Part shown: piece by piece, positions 63,324-64,000 of the stretch | Layout of the letters: every line of letters starts with the position of its first letter | How positions within the stretch are numbered: the first letter of the stretch is position 1 | Assembly: GCA_030674185.1 (NCBI GenBank) | Contig: JAPXFY010000031.1 | Coordinates: 1,639,156-1,703,155 of the forward strand | Origin: Monoplex corrugatus | Taxonomy: Eukaryota > Mollusca > Gastropoda > Littorinimorpha > Ranellidae | Length of the DNA stretch: 64,000 nucleotides | Direction of reading: 5' to 3' | Program-made: the position numbers and the translations under genes | Notes under the pieces: generated by a model | Told to the model about the DNA's origin: nothing | Seen by the model: only the letters and a program-made list of their open reading frames with translations | Databases searched by the model: none

Positions 63324-63620
63324 AGTCGTGGTGTGTGTGTGTGTGTGTGTGTGTGTCAGTCCGTGTGTGTGTGTGTGTGTGTCAGTCCGTGTGTGTGTGT
63401 GTGTGTATGTGTGTGTGTGTGTGTGTATGTGTCAGTCCATGTGTGTGTGTGTATGTGTGTGTGTGTGTCGGGTGTGTATGTGTGTGTGTGTATATGTGTG
63501 TGTGTGTATGTGTGTGTCTGTGTATGTGTATGTGTGTGTGTATGTGTGTGTGTGTGTGTGTATGTGTGTGTGTGTGTGTGTGTCCGTGTGTGTATGTGTC
63601 AGTCTGTGTGTGTGTATGGA
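62860..63620 (+). repeat. GT microsatellite with CAGTCCGT punctuations
   Basis: About 760 bp of GT regularly broken by cagtccgtgt or cagtcgtg, which gives a higher-order period. Confidence 0.94.
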
Positions 63621-63651
63621 AGCTCTGATTTCTGTGCTAATCCTCTTTTAT

Positions 63652-63740
63652 CATTATCATTGTTATTATTATTATTATTACTATTATTATCATTATTATC
63701 ATCATCATCATCATCATCATTATCATCATCATCATTATCC
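63652..63740 (+). repeat. ATT/ATC trinucleotide tract
   Basis: ttattattattatta turning into atcatcatcatc, directly touching the RTE fragment. Confidence 0.93.
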
Positions 63741-63744
63741 AGTT

Positions 63745-64000
63745 GTTGTTTTTTATCTACTATAGGGATTTCTTCACAAGCTGCATTTACCGAATTTCTC
63801 AGCTTTGTCCATTGTTCCTCACTGTCACCAACGTCTTCCACAGCACTGAATTTGTTTTGAACATGTACGTTAACTGTTTTACAGATCACTTCGTCTGTAT
63901 TTAAGAGTCCAAGATTTAGTTTCATGTTGCTTTTAGTCTGTTTCCTTTTCCTCAGTTTCAGCCTAAATCTTCCCACTACAGGATTGTGGTCACTGTTGCA
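63745..64000 (-). mobile_element. RTE fragment running off the window
   Basis: Minus strand: CNSDH-like start at the edge, GRFRLKLRKRKQTKSNMKLN, NKFSAVEDVGDSEEQWTKLR. Homologous to 47940-48180. At 63745 the coding sequence changes directly into a trinucleotide tract. The element continues beyond 64000. Confidence 0.83.

Overview
This is eukaryotic, intron-rich, repeat-laden genomic DNA. The repeat set (RTE, CR1/L2-type and I/Nimb-type non-LTR retrotransposons, tRNA-derived SINEs, TTAA-flanked piggyBac-type MITEs, very long GT/AC tracts) together with a fast-evolving immunoglobulin-fold gene best fits a mollusc, probably a marine gastropod. That placement is an inference from repeat style and not from any species-diagnostic gene. 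A run of exactly 100 N (36401-36500) marks an assembly gap.

Two host genes can be supported. (1) On the + strand, 1336-30091, eight exons with consistent GT-AG boundaries and reading phase encode the GPR180 (intimal thickness-related receptor) ortholog: the second half of the lumenal/extracellular domain followed by seven membrane spans and the stop codon. The first exon(s), with the signal peptide, lie upstream of the window or were not recognised. (2) On the - strand, 54240 down to 41328, four exons join in perfect phase into about 169 residues of an immunoglobulin-superfamily protein: one complete Ig-like domain and the start of a second. Its 5' and 3' exons were not found. The two genes face each other tail to tail.

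Nearly everything else is repeat. The introns of GPR180 contain a 34-bp minisatellite (5461-7846, resuming 12285-12640) split by an almost intact 4.4-kb CR1/L2-type retrotransposon (7847-12284, ATGAT target duplication), a nearly intact RTE element (15615-18600, minus), a 5'-truncated L2-type copy (20535-21814), piggyBac-type MITEs, an internally deleted piggyBac transposase gene (25649-26353, minus), and four 5'-truncated RTE copies each bounded by an exact 11-bp target duplication. From 28 to 36 kb there are minisatellites built from a SINE body and from MITE termini. An L2-type 3' end next to the gap is followed directly by a decayed I/Nimb-type element with RNase H (37258-39165).

From 39 to 53 kb tandem arrays (units of roughly 16, 31, 36, 42, 45, 50, 57 and 63 bp, plus trinucleotide tracts) run right up to the splice sites of the Ig exons. 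The last 10 kb hold RTE fragments in both orientations, an RNase H relic, an inverted repeat pair, and long GT/AC and GTAT microsatellites. Most long open frames in the arrays exist only because the unit length is a multiple of three and are not called as genes.
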